Notes: generated by a model from the letters alone, not told the origin. Positions 16,588 to 25,622 are shown, counted from the stretch's first letter. The stretch is DNA of 64,000 bases from an uncultured Latescibacterota bacterium (GCA_958295495.1 OY282352.1:4472049-4536048); one strand, 5' to 3'. Program-made: numbers and translations.

Positions 16588-17736
16588 ATGAAACTGATCT
16601 ACGTCGCCTGTGCTGCGGCTATCGCGTTTGCCGCTTGTGCGGATAAGACTTCCCCGTCTTCCACTGTGGATGGCGATGGTGCTCCCGTTAAAATTGGGTT
16701 CCTCGTTTCGGGCGACCGCATTACCTATCCGAATGGGGCTCAGATCGCGGTGGACGAAGTCAACGAGCGCGGGGGGCTGTTGGGCCGGTCTGTCGAATTG
16801 GTCACCCGGATTAACCTAGAGGAAGCAGCGGTCGCCGTGCAGGCCGCTGAGACCATGATCCTCACAGACCAAGTCGTCGCCCTCGTTGGCCCCAATCGCT
16901 CCTCGCACGCCATTGAAGTGGGGGCCGTAGCCCAGCGCCATGGCGTGCCGATGATTACCACGGCGGCCACCAACCCAGCCGTGACCGCAGCCGGCGACTT
17001 TGTCTTCATGGCCGCTTTTACCGACCAGTTTCAAGGGCGCGTCATGGCGCAGTTCGCCCAAGAGACCCTCGGAGTGAATGCGGCCGCTGTTTTGACGCAG
17101 CGCGGAGAAGTCTATACCGAGGGGATCGCCGAATTTTTTACCGCCCATTTTAGCGGCTTTGGGGGGGCGATCGTCGCCGACGAGTTCTACGAGAGCGGGG
17201 CGACGGATTTTGCCGCGCAATTGACCCGCATCGCCGCGGCCGCTCCCGAGGCGGTCTTCCTATCGGGGCTACCGCCCGAAGTTGCGCTGGTGACCAAGCA
17301 GGCGCGGGCCCTGCCCCTGCAAAACGCGGCCGGGGAACCAACGCTTTTTCTCGGGGCCGATGCTTGGGACAATCCAACGCTGTTAGACAATGAAGAAGCC
17401 GCCGTGGATGGCAGCTTTTTCAGCAGCCACTTTTCGCCCGACACGGACGAGCCGAGTGCGCGTACGTTCATCGACGCATACCAAGCCCTGTACGGGATTG
17501 CGCCCACCGGCGGCGATGCGGTGAGCTACGATGCGGTCCGCTTGCTCTTGGAAGCCGCCGAGCGAGCGAGCAGCCTCGACCCAGACGCCGTGCGGCGGCA
17601 ACTGTTGGCTACCCAACAGTACGCTGGGGCAACGCGCATTGCCCGCTACGACGAAAACCGCCATCCAGCCAAAAGCGCGGTCATTATGACCATTGAGAAT
17701 GGCGCGAAGAAATTCTACCAGCAGGTGGATCCGTAG
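16588..17736 (+). CDS. Branched-chain amino acid-type ABC transporter substrate-binding lipoprotein (LivJ-like)
   Basis: This 382-residue periplasmic-binding protein of the Peripla_BP_6 family begins with a lipoprotein signal. The lipobox AFAAC would give lipidated Cys17, anchoring the protein to a membrane facing the periplasm. The mature part shows VKIGFLVSGDRITYPNGAQIAVDEVNERGGLLGR, VALVGPNRSSHAIEVGAVAQRHGVPMITTAATNPAVT and TGGDAVSYDAVRLLLEAAERA, all typical. Ribosome-binding site GGAGGA precedes ATG 16588. No permease or ATPase genes (livHMGF) are adjacent, so it is an orphan in this window. The ligand may be an amino acid, amide or other small solute. Confidence 0.87.
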   Translation: MKLIYVACAAAIAFAACADKTSPSSTVDGDGAPVKIGFLVSGDRITYPNGAQIAVDEVNERGGLLGRSVELVTRINLEEAAVAVQAAETMILTDQVVALVGPNRSSHAIEVGAVAQRHGVPMITTAATNPAVTAAGDFVFMAAFTDQFQGRVMAQFAQETLGVNAAAVLTQRGEVYTEGIAEFFTAHFSGFGGAIVADEFYESGATDFAAQLTRIAAAAPEAVFLSGLPPEVALVTKQARALPLQNAAGEPTLFLGADAWDNPTLLDNEEAAVDGSFFSSHFSPDTDEPSARTFIDAYQALYGIAPTGGDAVSYDAVRLLLEAAERASSLDPDAVRRQLLATQQYAGATRIARYDENRHPAKSAVIMTIENGAKKFYQQVDP

Positions 17737-17741
17737 GCGAT

Positions 17742-17897
17742 ATGGAGGAGGCGAGAATAGCTGGTCAGACTGTGGATGGCGACCAAATAGACGAGTTGGC
17801 GGATGAGTTCGGGGATTTCGTCGTGTTTAACATTGCCGGCAACAAGTATCGCCTGATTGCCTCATGTATGGTACAAGCACGGGGACATGGTCTTTGA
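17742..17897 (+). pseudogene. Chimeric 51-codon ORF: duplicated ImmA/IrrE tail fused to a HigB-like toxin fragment
   Basis: The reading frame ATG 17742 to TGA 17895-17897 joins two unrelated pieces. Codons 4-24 come from a 64-base repeat that is also the 3' part of the ImmA/IrrE-like gene (ARIAGQTVDGDQIDELADEF). Codons 25-51 (DFVVFNIAGNKYRLIA...) match the central core of HigB-type mRNA-interferase toxins. The HigB N-terminus and its catalytic C-terminus are absent. A remnant made by recombination is the simplest reading. A GGAG lies at the very start, so translation is possible but not shown. Confidence 0.55.
17749..17812 (+). repeat. 64-bp direct repeat, copy 1
   Basis: It is identical over 64 bases to 19170-19233. 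Copy 2 lies inside the ImmA/IrrE-like gene and is the likely source. Copy 1 lies just after the substrate-binding protein gene and heads the chimeric ORF. The two copies bracket about 1.4 kb that could be excised by homologous recombination. Confidence 0.9.
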
Positions 17898-17983
17898 GGG
17901 CCGGCTTGTGAACCGCGGAAACGGATCATACAAGGGATACCCGCTCGACAGTGAGGAGTGGCCGGACGGCATTGAGGAGATAT

Positions 17984-19294
17984 ATGCAGCAGCTTAGGTT
18001 CGAGATTGACTGGGTTGATGCGGAACGGATCAACGGGCCGGAATTGTCCGCGACTTGGGCGTCTTTGCGAATCTGCGCCGGGGACTCGGTGATCACCCGC
18101 GTACTGGATGCACGGGCAAAGACAGTGCGCGACTTCGTGTATGTCCCGCTGTATCCGCTCGCGGAGTGGTTGGCGACGAACTGGTGGTTCCTGACGCACG
18201 AAATCAACAATCCGGCAAAGGAAGGCGATCCCGACTTTTATCGCCGACATGCACTAAGTGCTAGCCGAGAGGGATATGCGTTTCCCGACCTTTCGGTGTT
18301 CTCCTTCGGTGATTGGACGCATCTTACTTGGAAACTAGGTCTATCTCCATGGACCAATGTCGAGTTCTTGGGCCAAGGAGAAATCCGGATTGACAGTAGT
18401 GAGTTCCGCGATAGCTGTGCTGGCGTTGTTGATCAAGTAATTCGGCGGCTCGTATCTTTCGATATCGAAGAGACGTTTCTACAAGAAGAATGGGCCGCAA
18501 TTCAAGCAGCGGATAAAGACGAATCCGAGTTCTGTGCAACCGCGGCCGGGCTCGGTTGGGATCCGTATGCCCTAGATGACGCGGAGCGCGCACTCGTGCT
18601 TGAACTCGCTGAGAAGTTGAGTGGTGCAGTGCTCGAAGAGGCGGTGGCCGCCCTTGATCCGCAGACCCTGCGCGAGGGCTGTTCCACCATCACGGGCGCA
18701 ATTGCCGGTGCCAAGTCCAACGGCCTTCGCCTCGAACGATTTGAGTTGATTCATCAAGAAGTCCGTCTAGACGAAGGCACGGCGGGCCTTCATTCTTGGG
18801 AGGAGGGCTACGACTTGGCGCGACGGCTGCGGCGGGCCTTGGAACTCGACGGCACCCCATTGCCTACTATGCGTCAACTGGCGGAAGTCATTGGCGAAGC
18901 CCCGGAGCTGCTCGACAGAGTAACCAAGCCGGTAGGTCTGCACGGGGTGGTGCTGGTTGATGGCGTGATCGCTTGGAAAGACGACCAAAGCCCCGCCTTT
19001 GGGTTCCGTCCGCTTGGCGAGCACAGCAGGCGCTTCCATTTCTGCCGCGCCCTAGCCGAAGTGTTGGCATCACCTGGTACGGATACGCTGCTCACGAAAG
19101 CGAACTCCGAGCGGCAACAGCGCAATCGCGCTTTCGCAGCCGAGTTCTTGGCACCCTCATCTGGCTTGCAGGCGAGAATAGCTGGTCAGACTGTGGATGG
19201 CGACCAAATAGACGAGTTGGCGGATGAGTTCGGTGTTTCCTCACGAGTCGTCGAACATCAAGTTCAGAATCACCAGATAGCGCGGGTGTGCTGA
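17984..19294 (+). CDS. ImmA/IrrE-like protein with degenerate metallopeptidase motif
   Basis: The product is 436 residues. The C-terminal 150 residues resemble the ImmA/IrrE (DUF955) family: GLHGVVLVDG, then RRFHFCRALAEVL, then SERQQRNRAFAAEFLAPSSGL and DELADEFGVSSRVVEHQVQNH. The helix that should carry the zinc motif HExxH reads CRALAE instead, so catalytic activity is doubtful. The downstream Glu-containing ER..RNRAFAAEFL segment is kept. The N-terminal 280 residues match nothing I know. ATG 17984 was chosen for its GAGGAG site; the frame extends 11 codons upstream. In relatives the protein pairs with a repressor or toxin gene. Confidence 0.65.
   Translation: MQQLRFEIDWVDAERINGPELSATWASLRICAGDSVITRVLDARAKTVRDFVYVPLYPLAEWLATNWWFLTHEINNPAKEGDPDFYRRHALSASREGYAFPDLSVFSFGDWTHLTWKLGLSPWTNVEFLGQGEIRIDSSEFRDSCAGVVDQVIRRLVSFDIEETFLQEEWAAIQAADKDESEFCATAAGLGWDPYALDDAERALVLELAEKLSGAVLEEAVAALDPQTLREGCSTITGAIAGAKSNGLRLERFELIHQEVRLDEGTAGLHSWEEGYDLARRLRRALELDGTPLPTMRQLAEVIGEAPELLDRVTKPVGLHGVVLVDGVIAWKDDQSPAFGFRPLGEHSRRFHFCRALAEVLASPGTDTLLTKANSERQQRNRAFAAEFLAPSSGLQARIAGQTVDGDQIDELADEFGVSSRVVEHQVQNHQIARVC
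19170..19233 (+). repeat. 64-bp direct repeat, copy 2 (inside ImmA/IrrE-like gene)
   Basis: Identical to 17749-17812 over 64 bases. Here it is in frame within the conserved C-terminal domain of an intact gene, which makes this copy the probable original. Confidence 0.9.
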
Positions 19295-19436
19295 TAGCGG
19301 AAACTGGTCGGCGGGAATCGACGCTGGCAACCTGCCAGTGGATGGCCGCAACCGGGCCATCCCGAGCGGTCAGGCGATCCCCCAAACACCGCTTGACAAA
19401 TCGATTTTTTAATCCTAAACGAAGGGACATAAAGCG

Positions 19437-19787
19437 ATGGTAGAACTGCCACATCAGAAGACTATCGCGCTGTCTGAGGAGGATTACGACGTATCTGTTT
19501 CTGCTGATTTACTTGAGAATCCAGTAGATGCTCAACTTCGTCAGTGGGGCTTAACGAGCCATGCCGATATAGCCATTTCATTAGCTCAGGAGTGTTTTGG
19601 AGCAGATGCAAAGTTTGAAAAGTCGATACTTGAGCGGGAAGAGGACGAAGTATTGCTGATTGAGGTGCATACCTCCGGTGAGGCCGAGGTAGTTCGGCGG
19701 CAATATCATCGGTACGTTGCGCTCGCCGTAGAGCAAATCCCTTGGCCAGAGATCGGTCGTATAAGTCTTATCTATTACCGCGAGTAG
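19437..19787 (+). CDS. Hypothetical protein, first gene of a two-gene pair
   Basis: The product is 116 residues, acidic, without membrane segments or recognisable motifs. The end (EEDEVLLIEVHTSGEAEVVRRQY...IPWPEIGRISLIYY) suggests an alpha/beta fold with two strands around a helix. GAAGGGA before ATG 19437 is a reasonable ribosome-binding site. It stops immediately before the next gene's ATG, with no spacer, so the two are translationally coupled. A 19-base stretch within it recurs at 15478-15496. The context of a downstream HEPN-like gene suggests a toxin-antitoxin-like partner, but this is inference. Confidence 0.55.
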   Translation: MVELPHQKTIALSEEDYDVSVSADLLENPVDAQLRQWGLTSHADIAISLAQECFGADAKFEKSILEREEDEVLLIEVHTSGEAEVVRRQYHRYVALAVEQIPWPEIGRISLIYYRE

Positions 19788-20204
19788 ATGCACCAGAAAG
19801 AATTTTACATCTTAGCTGAAGAGTTGTTGCAGGTTAGAACAGCCGCTCGAAACCGCAGTGCAATTAGCCGGGCGTGGCTTGCAGCCGAGCACTACGGTAA
19901 GAAATATCTCTCTCATCACTTCAATTTCAAAGTTAGCCAGCACAGAGTCCACGATGCGCTGAGGGCTACAAGACATAAGGATCTCGCGCAACTCGGTTTC
20001 CGGCTGTCGGATCTGTATAGTCAACGAATTGCGGCAGACTACCGCTTGGAGGATCGAAAGGCAGAAAGACCGCTGTTCGCCTTGGATTGCGTCAATGAGG
20101 CCAAGAAGATAATTGATGAGCTGAATGACCTTCGCGCCTTTAGCCCAGAGGAGCAAGCAGAGATCGTTCAATATCTTCGAGACTGGCAGCTGTCGCGTAG
20201 ATAA
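19788..20204 (+). CDS. HEPN-like helical protein, second gene of the pair
   Basis: This 138-residue, almost wholly helical protein has the segment RNRSAISRAWLAAEHYGKKY (residues 21-40). It resembles the first helix pair of HEPN-domain proteins, which typically read RSAxSRxYYAxFH. Arg28 and His35 give an R-x6-H spacing. The usual RX4-6H motif of active HEPN RNases is not clearly seen in the C-terminal half, so it may be a non-catalytic member. The gene begins directly after the 116-residue gene's stop codon. Together they look like a HEPN-based toxin-antitoxin or effector module; the assignment is tentative. Confidence 0.5.
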   Translation: MHQKEFYILAEELLQVRTAARNRSAISRAWLAAEHYGKKYLSHHFNFKVSQHRVHDALRATRHKDLAQLGFRLSDLYSQRIAADYRLEDRKAERPLFALDCVNEAKKIIDELNDLRAFSPEEQAEIVQYLRDWQLSRR

Positions 20205-20262
20205 TGAGGATATGCCCGGCGTTGGGAAGTTAGTTGCTTAGGCTAGCCGTGCAGAGACAACT

Positions 20263-21778
20263 TCACCGTGTCCCTTGCTCCTCGCCGTACCACTGCGCCT
20301 GCAAAGCCCATAAGCGGGCGTATTCTCCTCCTTGAGACAGCAATTGGCCGTGCGTTCCGTTTTCGAGCAGGCGTCCCTCTTTTAGCACCAAGATCCGGTC
20401 GCACAGGCGGGCAGAGCCCAAGCGGTGGGAGACCACGATGGTGGTCCGCTCGCCGGACAGGGCGAGAAAGCGCCGGAACACGTCGGCCTCAGCTTGGGGG
20501 TCGAGTGAGGCGGTCGGCTCGTCGAGCACGATTAGGGCGGCGTTGCGCATGAACCCCCTAGAGATGGCGACGCGCTGCCACTCGCCGCCGGACAGTTCGG
20601 TGCCGCCGGCAAATTCCTTGGTGAGAAGGGTGTGGTAGCGCTTGGGTAGTTGCTCGGCGATGGGGGCGGCTCCGCCTTGGTGGGCGGCGCGCTCGACAGC
20701 CGCTTGGTCGCCCATCCGCTCGGTGCGTCCTAAGCCGATGTTTTCGCCCAGCGAAAAGGCGAAGCGAGTGTAGTCTTGGAACACTGCGGCCGCTTGGTCC
20801 CACAGGCCGTTCCGGGTAGGTGAAGAGATCGGCGATGTACAGGAGGCGATTGGCGAGATAACCAAAGCGCGAGAAGACCAAATCGACGTGCGTAAAGACT
20901 TGCTGCAGCGCGACGATCATGGCGGCGAACTGCCCGGGGGAGAGGCCGCCGTGGGCCACGGCCCAAGCCGACCAGCCGATGCCGATGGCCAGACCGGTCA
21001 GGCTGAAAGTCGATAGCAAGATGTTGACCAGAGACTGCAAGCGGTGCTGGCGAAAGAGCCGATTGGCCACCTGCCAGTAGAGATGCTCCCACCAACCGAG
21101 CAGGGCCGCTCCAAGGTTGAAGACCCGCACTTCCTTGGCGGCGGTGCGCGCGGTGAGAATGCGCTCTAGGTAGGCCCGCAGGCGCTCGCGCTGGGTCTGC
21201 TCGCGCTTGAGGAGAAAGGTGTTCTTCTGTTGGAGCACCCGCGCCAGCGGTGGTGGCACTGAGACCAAGGCGATGGCGACTAGGAGCAGGGGATTCCACA
21301 GCCCGACGACCAAGGCGACGGAGACGGCCGTCAGCGTTCCGGTGATTATCGCGTGGATCTCGCCGATGAGGTTGAGAAAGAAGCCGGGCGTAGCCGCCTC
21401 TTGTGCGCGGCGCAGCACATCGTGGAAATCGGCGCGCTCGAAGGTCTCGAGCCGCAGGACGCTTGCTTTGCGCTGGAGTTGGGCGAGTAGCCGGTCCTCC
21501 ATTTCTTGTTTTAGTCGCTCGACGAGTAAACAGAAAAAATCAAAGTGAAACACCGCTTGCACGGGTGCCAGCACGGCCCACAGAGCGATCCACACCAACA
21601 GGTCGGCCACGGGCAGGTGGCCCTCGTACACCGCGAGGCTGCGGTCGAAGAGCGCCCGTATGACCCACACCGACGCGGCCGGCAGCAGACCGGTGGTGAA
21701 CTGGAGCACCAGTAGGACCATGGAGTAGCGGGGGTCTGTCTGGACCATCCACCTCAGAAAGCGCAGGAGTGTGCGCAT
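20263..21778 (-). pseudogene. ABC exporter half-transporter with deletion of the Walker A region
   Basis: From ATG 21778 the minus strand encodes a complete six-helix ABC exporter membrane domain (MRTLLRFLRWMVQTDPRY... to LLYIADLFTYPE). At about 20812 the frame changes and coding resumes at the Q-loop, LWDQAAAVFQDYTRFAF. It continues through LSGGEWQRVAISRGF, Walker B LIVLDEPTASLDP and the H-loop (VVSHRL) to the stop at 20263. About 110 residues that should carry the linker and Walker A are missing. The product cannot be a working ATPase. Its neighbour 21814-23715 is an intact half-transporter, so this was probably the second half of a heterodimer. Confidence 0.82.
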
Positions 21779-21813
21779 GGTAGGCGGGCGGGCCGCCTTT
21801 GCGTCCTGTAGGG

Positions 21814-23715
21814 CTACCGGTACCACGAGGCTTGTTCCTCCCACATAGCGGCGTACACGCCGCCTTGCGCCAGTAGGTCGTCGTGGTGTCCTTGCTCGGC
21901 GATGCGTCCGTCCTCGAGGACGAGAATGCGGTCGGCCATGCGGGCCGAGCCCAGCCGGTGGCTGATCAACAGCGCGGTGCGGCCGGCGAGCAGCTCGCCG
22001 AACTGCCGGTACACCTCGGCCTCGGCCATGGGGTCCAACGCTGCGGTTGGCTCGTCGAGGATTAGCAACTCGGGCTGGCTTATGAATGCGCGGGCAATGG
22101 CGAGGCGTTGCCACTCGCCCCCGGAAAGCCCTTGCCCCCCGTCGAGGACGTGTCCCACCGGGGTGTCGTAGCCTTGGGGCAGGCGCGCGGCAATGACATC
22201 GACTCCGGCTCGCCGCGCTGCGTTTTCTACCACCGCTGGATCCGGTGGCAGCCACGCCGGCCACAGGTCATCCCCCCGGTCGCTACCGCCGCTGCCGAGG
22301 GCACCGATTCCGATTGACTGGGAGGCGGTGAGTTCAAAATTGAAGAAGTCTTGGAACGCGGCACTGACCGCGCTTGCAAGGCTGGTCCGGTCGATCTCGC
22401 CGTAGCGGACGCCATCGACGATGATCTTGCCCGACGTTGGTTGGTACAGGCCCAACAGGAGCTTGGCGAGGGTCGATTTTCCCGCGCCGTTTGCGCCGAC
22501 GAGGGCCACCCGTTCCCCTGGCTTGAGGCGCAAGTTTACGCCTCGCAGGACGGGACGGGGGCTGGCGTCCGCTGCCGGATAGGCGAACCAGACGTCTTCG
22601 ACGGCAAATCCCTCGCGCAGCGGTTTGGGGAAGGGCTGGGTTGATTCGCGGTTGGCTGGTGGTCGTTGCAGCCAAGTGCCGTCGTCCTCGGGCAGGTCGA
22701 GAAACTCGCGCACATAGCTGATTTCAGCGCTTTGGTTTTGCAGTTCCCGCGAATGGTGGCCGAGGCTGGGACCGGCCCTCAGCATGTCGTTCACTCCTTG
22801 GAACAGGGCGACAAAGCGGCCGGGCGTGAGAAGCCGGTCGCCGAGAAAATAGGCCAGCGCAACGGCGACGCCGGCCGAGACGCCGATGTGCAAGCTGGTG
22901 ATGGGAAGTTTTCCGCGGACCTGTTGCTTTTGTTGTCGCCAGAGTTGGTCCCGCAATGCCCGGCGCATGGTCCGCCAGCGCTGGCTCAGCGTCTGGTGGA
23001 GGGCAAAGAGGCGCATCTCTTTTTGTTCGCCCCGTCCGGTGAGGACCCGATCGACATAGCCGGTCCGGCGCATTTCCTCGGTCTGGCCGTAGGTAAAACT
23101 CATGAACCGTCGGCTTTGTTCAATTGCCAGCCGGATCTGCGGTACTAGTACAATTATAAGAGCCAGCGAAATCCACAAAGAGACTGGGGCGAACATGGCC
23201 GCGATGGAGAGGACGCGGATGCCGGCTTGGAATACGTGCATGGCCGAGAAGAAGAACCGATCGAGCGTGCGCCCCGGATTCTTAGCGCGCTCCAGCCGGT
23301 CGTAAAACGCGCTCACCTCAAAGAAGACGAGCGGCAGCCGCGCCGCCTTGGCCAGAAAGCGGCGACCCAGCGCGTGTTCGAGGTTCTGTTCGAGCCGCAG
23401 GTGAAGCGCGTCCCGGATCGGCCATTGCACCCCGTTTGTGAGCAGGAGCACTAGCCCAAATGCGAGGAGCCACGGCAGGGTCTGTTCAAAGCCAGTGCCC
23501 CCGGCACCGGCCGAGGCGACGACAGTGTCGATGAGGTGCTGGGTGATGTAGATGAGTAGCGCGGGCTGGATGCCCAAGAGTATTTGCACGGCGACGATGC
23601 CCAAGGCCGGTGCCCGGCCGTGCGCCCAGATGTGGGCGACGGTCCAGCGCAGGTTGGTCCATATAGCCGTCGCGCTCGTGCGCCGGTTCCAGAACTCGAG
23701 GTCGCTCCTCGGCAC
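21814..23715 (-). CDS. ABC transporter, fused permease and ATP-binding domains
   Basis: This 633-residue type IV ABC exporter half-transporter has an N-terminal membrane domain of about 340 residues with six likely helices (e.g. GIVAVQILLGIQPALLIYI). The nucleotide-binding domain follows, with Walker A LVGANGAGKSTLAK, Q-loop AAFQDFFNF, signature LSGGEWQRLAIARAF, Walker B LLILDEPTAALDP and H-loop LISHRL. All catalytic motifs are intact. Such proteins export lipids, peptides or drugs. The partner gene directly downstream is broken, so it must work as a homodimer, with a distant partner, or not at all. ATG 23715 gives a plausible N-terminus. Confidence 0.88.
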   Translation of the reverse strand: MPRSDLEFWNRRTSATAIWTNLRWTVAHIWAHGRAPALGIVAVQILLGIQPALLIYITQHLIDTVVASAGAGGTGFEQTLPWLLAFGLVLLLTNGVQWPIRDALHLRLEQNLEHALGRRFLAKAARLPLVFFEVSAFYDRLERAKNPGRTLDRFFFSAMHVFQAGIRVLSIAAMFAPVSLWISLALIIVLVPQIRLAIEQSRRFMSFTYGQTEEMRRTGYVDRVLTGRGEQKEMRLFALHQTLSQRWRTMRRALRDQLWRQQKQQVRGKLPITSLHIGVSAGVAVALAYFLGDRLLTPGRFVALFQGVNDMLRAGPSLGHHSRELQNQSAEISYVREFLDLPEDDGTWLQRPPANRESTQPFPKPLREGFAVEDVWFAYPAADASPRPVLRGVNLRLKPGERVALVGANGAGKSTLAKLLLGLYQPTSGKIIVDGVRYGEIDRTSLASAVSAAFQDFFNFELTASQSIGIGALGSGGSDRGDDLWPAWLPPDPAVVENAARRAGVDVIAARLPQGYDTPVGHVLDGGQGLSGGEWQRLAIARAFISQPELLILDEPTAALDPMAEAEVYRQFGELLAGRTALLISHRLGSARMADRILVLEDGRIAEQGHHDDLLAQGGVYAAMWEEQASWYR

Positions 23716-23743
23716 AGCATTCCTCCTTGCTGAAAAGCGACAA

Positions 23744-25318
23744 CTAGCGCGGCAGTGCGGTCACTTCTACTTCGTCGATGACGACAGTCCCCTCGGGGAG
23801 GCCGGAGAAGAGCAAGCGGACGCCGAGGGCATTGTCGCCGTTGCGTATAGGCGGCGATGACAGATCGATAATGCAGGTCGTATGCGCGGGGAGCGGCCGC
23901 CCCTGATTCGGGGGCCGGCCGTCGCTGTGCCAGATGCGGCGCACTCTGTCGGCGGGGATGGCCGTGCCGTTGATATCGACTGCAATGCGGTCGTAAGGCC
24001 CCAAGCCCGTAGCGCGGAAGAACAGTTTGGCAAAGACGATCTCGTCGAAGTGTTCGTACAGGCGGAAATGATACTGCCCGTAAGGTTGCTTCTCGGTGCG
24101 TTCGAGGAGGATTTTGGCGTCCCTGATGATCCCACCCGCGGTCATGCCCGGGGCACCAAAGGCCGTAGAGCCGCCCCACATGGGGTGGAACAGATAGTGC
24201 CGAGCGCCCTCGGCAATTTTGGCCGGCTCTCCCAGTTCCCGCAGGTAGCTCAGGGCGAGGGGGTACATGGCCTCCGACCCTGGATCGCGGGTTGATTTCC
24301 AGAAGGCATCCCAGTGCATCTGAAAATTGTACAGGGAGACCCCGTCGGCACCTTGGCGGGCCGAGGTGTGGGCCAAGGCGCGGTAGTTTTCGAGCGTCAA
24401 CGGCGGACCGGTGCGGTCGAGGTTGGCGCAATAGGGGAGGAGGCCGGGGATGAGCTGGCACTTGGTGGCCTTGGTGAGCTGGCTGAACTCTTGGTATGGG
24501 GCGTTGAAATCCGAATACATGGCATCTTGGGGAGCGACGTAGTCGATGAGGGCTTCCGCTATATAGGTGGGCACGTCGAGACCGCAGTTGTGGCACTCTT
24601 CGAGTGTCTCTGGGACGCGGACCCCCAACAGCAGTGCGCGGCCCCGACTGCTTCCGGCTCTGTCGAGCATTTCTCGCACCCGCCGAATCAAGTCGGTCAT
24701 AAGCGGTTGGCGCTCTCGCGCTAGGCTTCTATCGCCTTGGGGTGCCGGAAAGTAAAGGCCTTCGCGGAAGACCAACTCAAGGCCATCTACGTCGAATTGA
24801 TCGACGACCTCTTCCATCACCGAAAAGAGATAATCGCGCACTCCAGCAAAGGTGAAATCCATCCTATTGCCGGGAACAAAGGCCGTGCCCTGCGGCATCT
24901 CCGCAATTTTCCACTGCGGGTTCTCGTGGAGAAACATCCCCCCTTGGTCGGGTGCGCCGTGGCTGTCGTTCATGCGAAAACCAGCGAGAAAACGCATCCC
25001 GTGCTTGCGGGCTTGGTCCAGCATCACCTGTAGCGGCATGATCCCGTCGTCCATCATGGGAATAAAGCGCCGGTGCTGGGGACGGGCGTCGTACTCGAAG
25101 CGCGGGGAGCGAAAGTACAAGGTCCAGCCGGCGTTATAGACCTCTTGGATAAAGGTATCGGGCCGGTTGGCGGCGACGTTGTCGATGATGCGCCGCAGCT
25201 CCTCTGGCTTGGCCGGGTGCGAGGTGATGAGGGGACGCGCCTTGCCTGGGTCAAAATCGTAGTTGGCATTGCCCGAGGGGTCGCTGACGTAGATGAGTCT
25301 CCACCTGTCGTGCGGCAT
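23744..25318 (-). CDS. Glycosyl hydrolase-like TIM-barrel protein (GHL10-like)
   Basis: The 524-residue product has no signal peptide. Long segments resemble the uncharacterised glycoside-hydrolase-like families: RRFIPMMDDGIMPLQVMLDQARKHGMRFLAGFRMND, then VVDQFDVDGLELVFREGLYF, then GADGVSLYNFQMHW. These are barrel strands with acids in positions where such enzymes keep catalytic or binding residues. The last 110 residues (GPYDRIAVDINGTAIPADRVRRIWHSDGRP..., NALGVRLLFSGLPEGTVVIDEVEV) form a beta-rich module. It lies 28 bases upstream of the intact ABC exporter gene on the same strand. The substrate is unknown. Confidence 0.6.
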   Translation of the reverse strand: MPHDRWRLIYVSDPSGNANYDFDPGKARPLITSHPAKPEELRRIIDNVAANRPDTFIQEVYNAGWTLYFRSPRFEYDARPQHRRFIPMMDDGIMPLQVMLDQARKHGMRFLAGFRMNDSHGAPDQGGMFLHENPQWKIAEMPQGTAFVPGNRMDFTFAGVRDYLFSVMEEVVDQFDVDGLELVFREGLYFPAPQGDRSLARERQPLMTDLIRRVREMLDRAGSSRGRALLLGVRVPETLEECHNCGLDVPTYIAEALIDYVAPQDAMYSDFNAPYQEFSQLTKATKCQLIPGLLPYCANLDRTGPPLTLENYRALAHTSARQGADGVSLYNFQMHWDAFWKSTRDPGSEAMYPLALSYLRELGEPAKIAEGARHYLFHPMWGGSTAFGAPGMTAGGIIRDAKILLERTEKQPYGQYHFRLYEHFDEIVFAKLFFRATGLGPYDRIAVDINGTAIPADRVRRIWHSDGRPPNQGRPLPAHTTCIIDLSSPPIRNGDNALGVRLLFSGLPEGTVVIDEVEVTALPR

Positions 25319-25384
25319 CTTGTCCTCCGTAGAAAGTGCGAAGCGGGGAGAGTGGAAATCTCTCGCCTTTAGGTCGATCGAGGT

Positions 25385-25525
25385 TTACTTTTTGGCGTAA
25401 AAATCCAGCAATTGCTCGGGGGGATAACCAGCCCAAAAGGCATCCAATGCCCAATTGACGAACACGGCAACGCGAAATCGCTCCTTATGGGCCTTGAGGA
25501 AGGGGGCGAGTTGTGGGAGGACCTA
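25385..25525 (-). pseudogene. C-terminal remnant of an unidentified gene
   Basis: A minus-strand stretch of about 46 codons ends at a stop (25385-25387) and reads like the end of a conserved protein: LAPFLKAHKERFRVAVFVNW followed by ALDAFWAGYPPEQLLDFYAK. A TAG lies just upstream in frame and no start is available, so the rest of the gene is gone. I do not recognise the family. The remaining bases between 25319 and 25690 show nothing else. Confidence 0.35.
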
Positions 25526-25622
25526 TACGACGACATGATTATCGAGAGTACTGAAGGCAGAAATGGAGGCAGAGGAGCGCAGACGGCTGAACGATAGGCT
25601 GTTCAATTTAGCTCTTCTGGTG

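Noticed and set aside
17742..17897. Calling a complete HigB toxin gene
   Set aside because: Only the central beta-strand segment is present. The N-terminal and catalytic C-terminal parts are missing.
20558..22264. 568-codon minus-strand frame read as one protein
   Set aside because: Its first 162 codons are a shadow of the intact ABC transporter and its last part is out of frame in the broken ATPase. Only the membrane-domain segment from ATG 21778 is real.
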